A stretch of DNA of 64,000 nt from Frankia sp. QA3. Lineage in GTDB: Bacteria > Actinomycetota > Actinomycetes > Frankiales > Frankiaceae. Positions within the stretch are counted from its first letter, which is position 1, and each line of letters opens with the position of its first letter. The notes under the pieces are model-generated. The model made no database searches. It was not told the DNA's origin and saw only the letters and a list, made by a program, of their open reading frames with translations. The position numbers were made by a program, and so were the translations under genes. Location of the stretch: contig NZ_CM001489.1 in the NCBI RefSeq assembly GCF_000262465.1, positions 5,773,652 through 5,837,651 on the forward strand. Reading direction: 5' to 3'. Shown here in pieces: positions 63,001 through 64,000 of the stretch.

Positions 63001-64000
63001 TCGGCTGGGGGCCGGCCGGCTGGGGGCCGGCCGGGTCGGGGCCAGGCTGTTCGCCCAGTCGGGCCACCGCGGCGTCCCGCCCGCTGGCCGCCACCAGCCG
63101 GCGGCACCAGTGCTCGGGGCCGCGCGGCTGGAACGTCTCGTCGCCGACCAGGGCCAGCAGGCCGCTGACGCCGCGGATCCCGCCCCGCCCGTAGACGTCG
63201 ACGAGCAGGTGTGCCGCGTCGGAGATCGCCGAGGGGACCGGCGGCGCGACGCGTGGATCAACGTGAATCGCCGCCGGGTCGGCACCGGGCGCGAGCTCAG
63301 GCGGGACCGGGACGAACAGGAACCGCGGTCCGGACGGGCCCATGCCCGTGGTCGTGCCGTCCGAGGCCGCCGACCTGTGGCCTGTGGTCGACGTCTCGCG
63401 GTTCGACGCCGACGCCGAGGCCGGCTGGTTCGGCGCGGCGGCGGCGCGGGTGGAGGGCGAGGTGGCGTGGGTGGAGAAGGTGAGCCGGTAGGGGAGCACC
63501 CCTTCGAGCATCTCGACGAGCGCCCACATCAGCGTGACGGCCTCGTCCGAGCCGGTGTGGGACACCACGAACGGCCGGTCCGTCCACGACCAGGTGAGGA
63601 CCGTCGAGACCAGGGCGGCAAGCCGGTTGCGCCGGGCGGCGACCCGGGCGGCCTGGCGCAGGGTCCGCTCGCCGGCCCGTCGCTGCGCGGTGAGGTCGTC
63701 CAGGTGCAGCGGGGGCAGCCGCGGCGTGGTCCGTGCGCCGCCGGCCGTGGCCCCGCCGGCCGCGTACAGCGCCAGCGCGACCCGTTCGGTCAGGTAGTCG
63801 GCCCGCCCGATGAGGACGTGCGCCCGCAGCCGGCCGCGGCCCGCACCGCTTCGCCCGGCAGCCTGGACGCGATGGACGAGCGCGGCGTCCGGCACGTCGT
63901 ACGGATCGTCCCGGACGGGCCGGTCGGGCGCGCCGACGACGTAGGCGAGCGCGGTCGGCGGGTGGTCGACCGGGCTGTCGTCCGCCTCGACCTGGGCGGC
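60023..64000 (-). CDS. Giant multi-domain protein, N-terminus cut by window edge, GAP1-like
   Basis: The 1325 visible residues form one open frame to the window edge. The start is outside. Early sequence (GRGRLRAHVLIGRADYLTER, LVEMLEGVLPYRLTFSTHAT) resembles GTPase-associated protein 1 (GAP1)-type proteins of actinobacterial conflict systems; this is pattern-based. The middle (380-900) is linker with PADTPSPADTP-like tracts and long helices (ADVEAAVIEEQRQVEGALTA, AVHTAVATMHRQIVQLLAEL). Four EVEDG repeats lie near residue 1105. The C-terminus ends in one helix (GLPVFAFTLAAAVLALLALV), so it is anchored by its C-terminus. No catalytic motif is visible. It is probably a scaffold in the RyR/PP2C system. 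Confidence 0.7.
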   Translation of the reverse strand, partial: AAQVEADDSPVDHPPTALAYVVGAPDRPVRDDPYDVPDAALVHRVQAAGRSGAGRGRLRAHVLIGRADYLTERVALALYAAGGATAGGARTTPRLPPLHLDDLTAQRRAGERTLRQAARVAARRNRLAALVSTVLTWSWTDRPFVVSHTGSDEAVTLMWALVEMLEGVLPYRLTFSTHATSPSTRAAAAPNQPASASASNRETSTTGHRSAASDGTTTGMGPSGPRFLFVPVPPELAPGADPAAIHVDPRVAPPVPSAISDAAHLLVDVYGRGGIRGVSGLLALVGDETFQPRGPEHWCRRLVAASGRDAAVARLGEQPGPDPAGPQPAGPQPISSYPIGQPPPSHETAPAQPSSAPAAAPPTDTRSPAAAPPPGERWPTATAPPVQGGAIGAGRWPASAARPAARQARAVAEHLHDAYELLLAPGRADGDGADPVRRLIAILTGPVGLPVNLPSAERLRGQLRRVAGQLTAPGAGMSGRMPKSPAGPEARDEPASREQGRALVVAGVLDRLGEVDPAERARVAADVEAAVIEEQRQVEGALTALADDLAALRGPSPTRGAEESLRQAIPPLTAGLESVFSSYRLPTASGSALRLATETLDALRTFRPGAPPTTTDTPSPADTPRPADTPSPADQPHPADERHPAGGTGPAAFAEERRRPPTATPRTLDIAVVPAGPPPARPDVSVTSREYGGAEADHPAGPDPGFEVTVTALPPAAPSPATAATADRRELERAAQAAVTRHVAAAYRMEWSHWDGRLHPVDRLLAALGVPLGVSLADSAHDPLIDRLESPTELRELAALRDLFDPAGPAGSRSRPGPARPPGRRADVLARAASDVTQAITRLAADVHLAELDRAAYVTAVHTAVATMHRQIVQLLAELVADLASLAAAPAAGPDRPDGGHRAARVRELLGSALRTVFDRFGLTEGFAFADALADELAWLAAGAELPATAPGAAAVHRAQAPPPGPGTGMAAPDAPAAGRAVMARSEGESADGESADGWPAESPAAAVVRLLRETRAWGADAFRLLVLYAPRWYGAEDIRYAIAGAAAFPVAAGPPPPAVRDDDGPGMLAAGARPFLERLAAAGPGGSQVVDTVARVLDLYVEDGEVEDGEVEDGEVEDGGAAARPRRPASSQAELHALATELTARIPPAAADVRDPAVAFLDACGPGRPDAARVFGLLVWYVPSWDDAWDLYEAIWSWGAPHRDGMALPDDEPASGADLAVAAERYFRRALRTADADEYDGEDEDDVGLYPADLERVVRRLVALYLPDDPRLRAARELPRFVESRVIAEIAANGAAGRRRRSFGLPVFAFTLAAAVLALLALVR
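60641..60700. repeat. 15-bp tandem repeat, four copies
   Basis: CCCGTCCTCGACCTC repeats at 60641, 60656 and 60671, with a variant fourth copy to 60700. On the minus strand it encodes the EVEDG acidic repeat in the giant protein. Confidence 0.85.

Overview
The window is very GC-rich actinobacterial chromosome. Starts are often GTG, third codon positions are almost always G or C, and gene order is typical of high-GC Actinobacteria. Proteins with long Pro/Gly/Ala-rich linkers, the futalosine menaquinone genes and a SEC-C/DUF5926 protein fit Frankia or a close relative; this is an inference from composition and synteny, not a proven identity. I see no tRNA, rRNA, insertion sequence, phage gene or CRISPR array. 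The content is mostly core chromosome, with a few unusual signalling and conflict-type genes.

Layout. 1-10.5 kb: the end of a Ser/Thr kinase gene, then cold shock, HAD, purS and rhodanese genes. Next comes a futalosine-pathway block (mqnD, mqnB) with a DUF2771-like lipoprotein, an MFS protein and a divergent DUF3027 gene. 10.5-16.5 kb: purL and purQ, separated by a P-loop GTPase with a small partner gene and by a remnant of a glycine-betaine-type binding protein; then a HATPase regulator. 16.5-27.2 kb: an FAD amine-oxidase-like protein, DUF5926, a geranylgeranyl-reductase-like flavoprotein, a large MinD/ParA-like ATPase with a disordered N-terminus, PAP2 and APH genes that overlap convergently, and a TPR-like protein. 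28-31.5 kb: a tightly overlapping operon GNAT-folP-folB-folK-DUF3180. 31.7-39.6 kb: low-complexity or unknown proteins, then an XPB helicase preceded by its helicase-associated partner, then Uma2. 39.6-44.2 kb: a 1-kb non-coding stretch with a 93-bp tandem repeat, an orphan groEL behind two CIRCE operators, and thrC behind a SAM-I riboswitch. 44.4-51 kb: a HAD phosphatase, convergent otsA/otsB, a LytR_C/DUF3263 pair resembling mycobacterial virR and its neighbour, an RNHCP protein and a glutamate-type dehydrogenase. 51-56 kb: three large integral membrane proteins, at least two of them GT-C-like. 56-64 kb: a minus-strand signalling block of a TrkA_N/RyR membrane protein, a membrane-anchored PP2C phosphatase and a giant multi-domain protein cut by the window edge.

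How genes work together. PurS, PurL and PurQ together make formylglycinamidine ribonucleotide synthase although their genes are dispersed. MqnB and MqnD act in futalosine menaquinone synthesis. FolP, FolB and FolK make the folate pterin core. OtsA and OtsB make trehalose. ThrC expression is probably tuned by S-adenosylmethionine through the leader, whose P1 helix overlaps the ribosome binding site.

The most interesting items are the SAM-I leader on thrC, the RyR/PP2C/giant-protein cluster and the distant GTPase that may belong to the same kind of GTPase-centred system, short tandem repeats that place stop codons in several frames after three genes, the 93-bp hairpin repeat array, and the betaine-binding-protein remnant.
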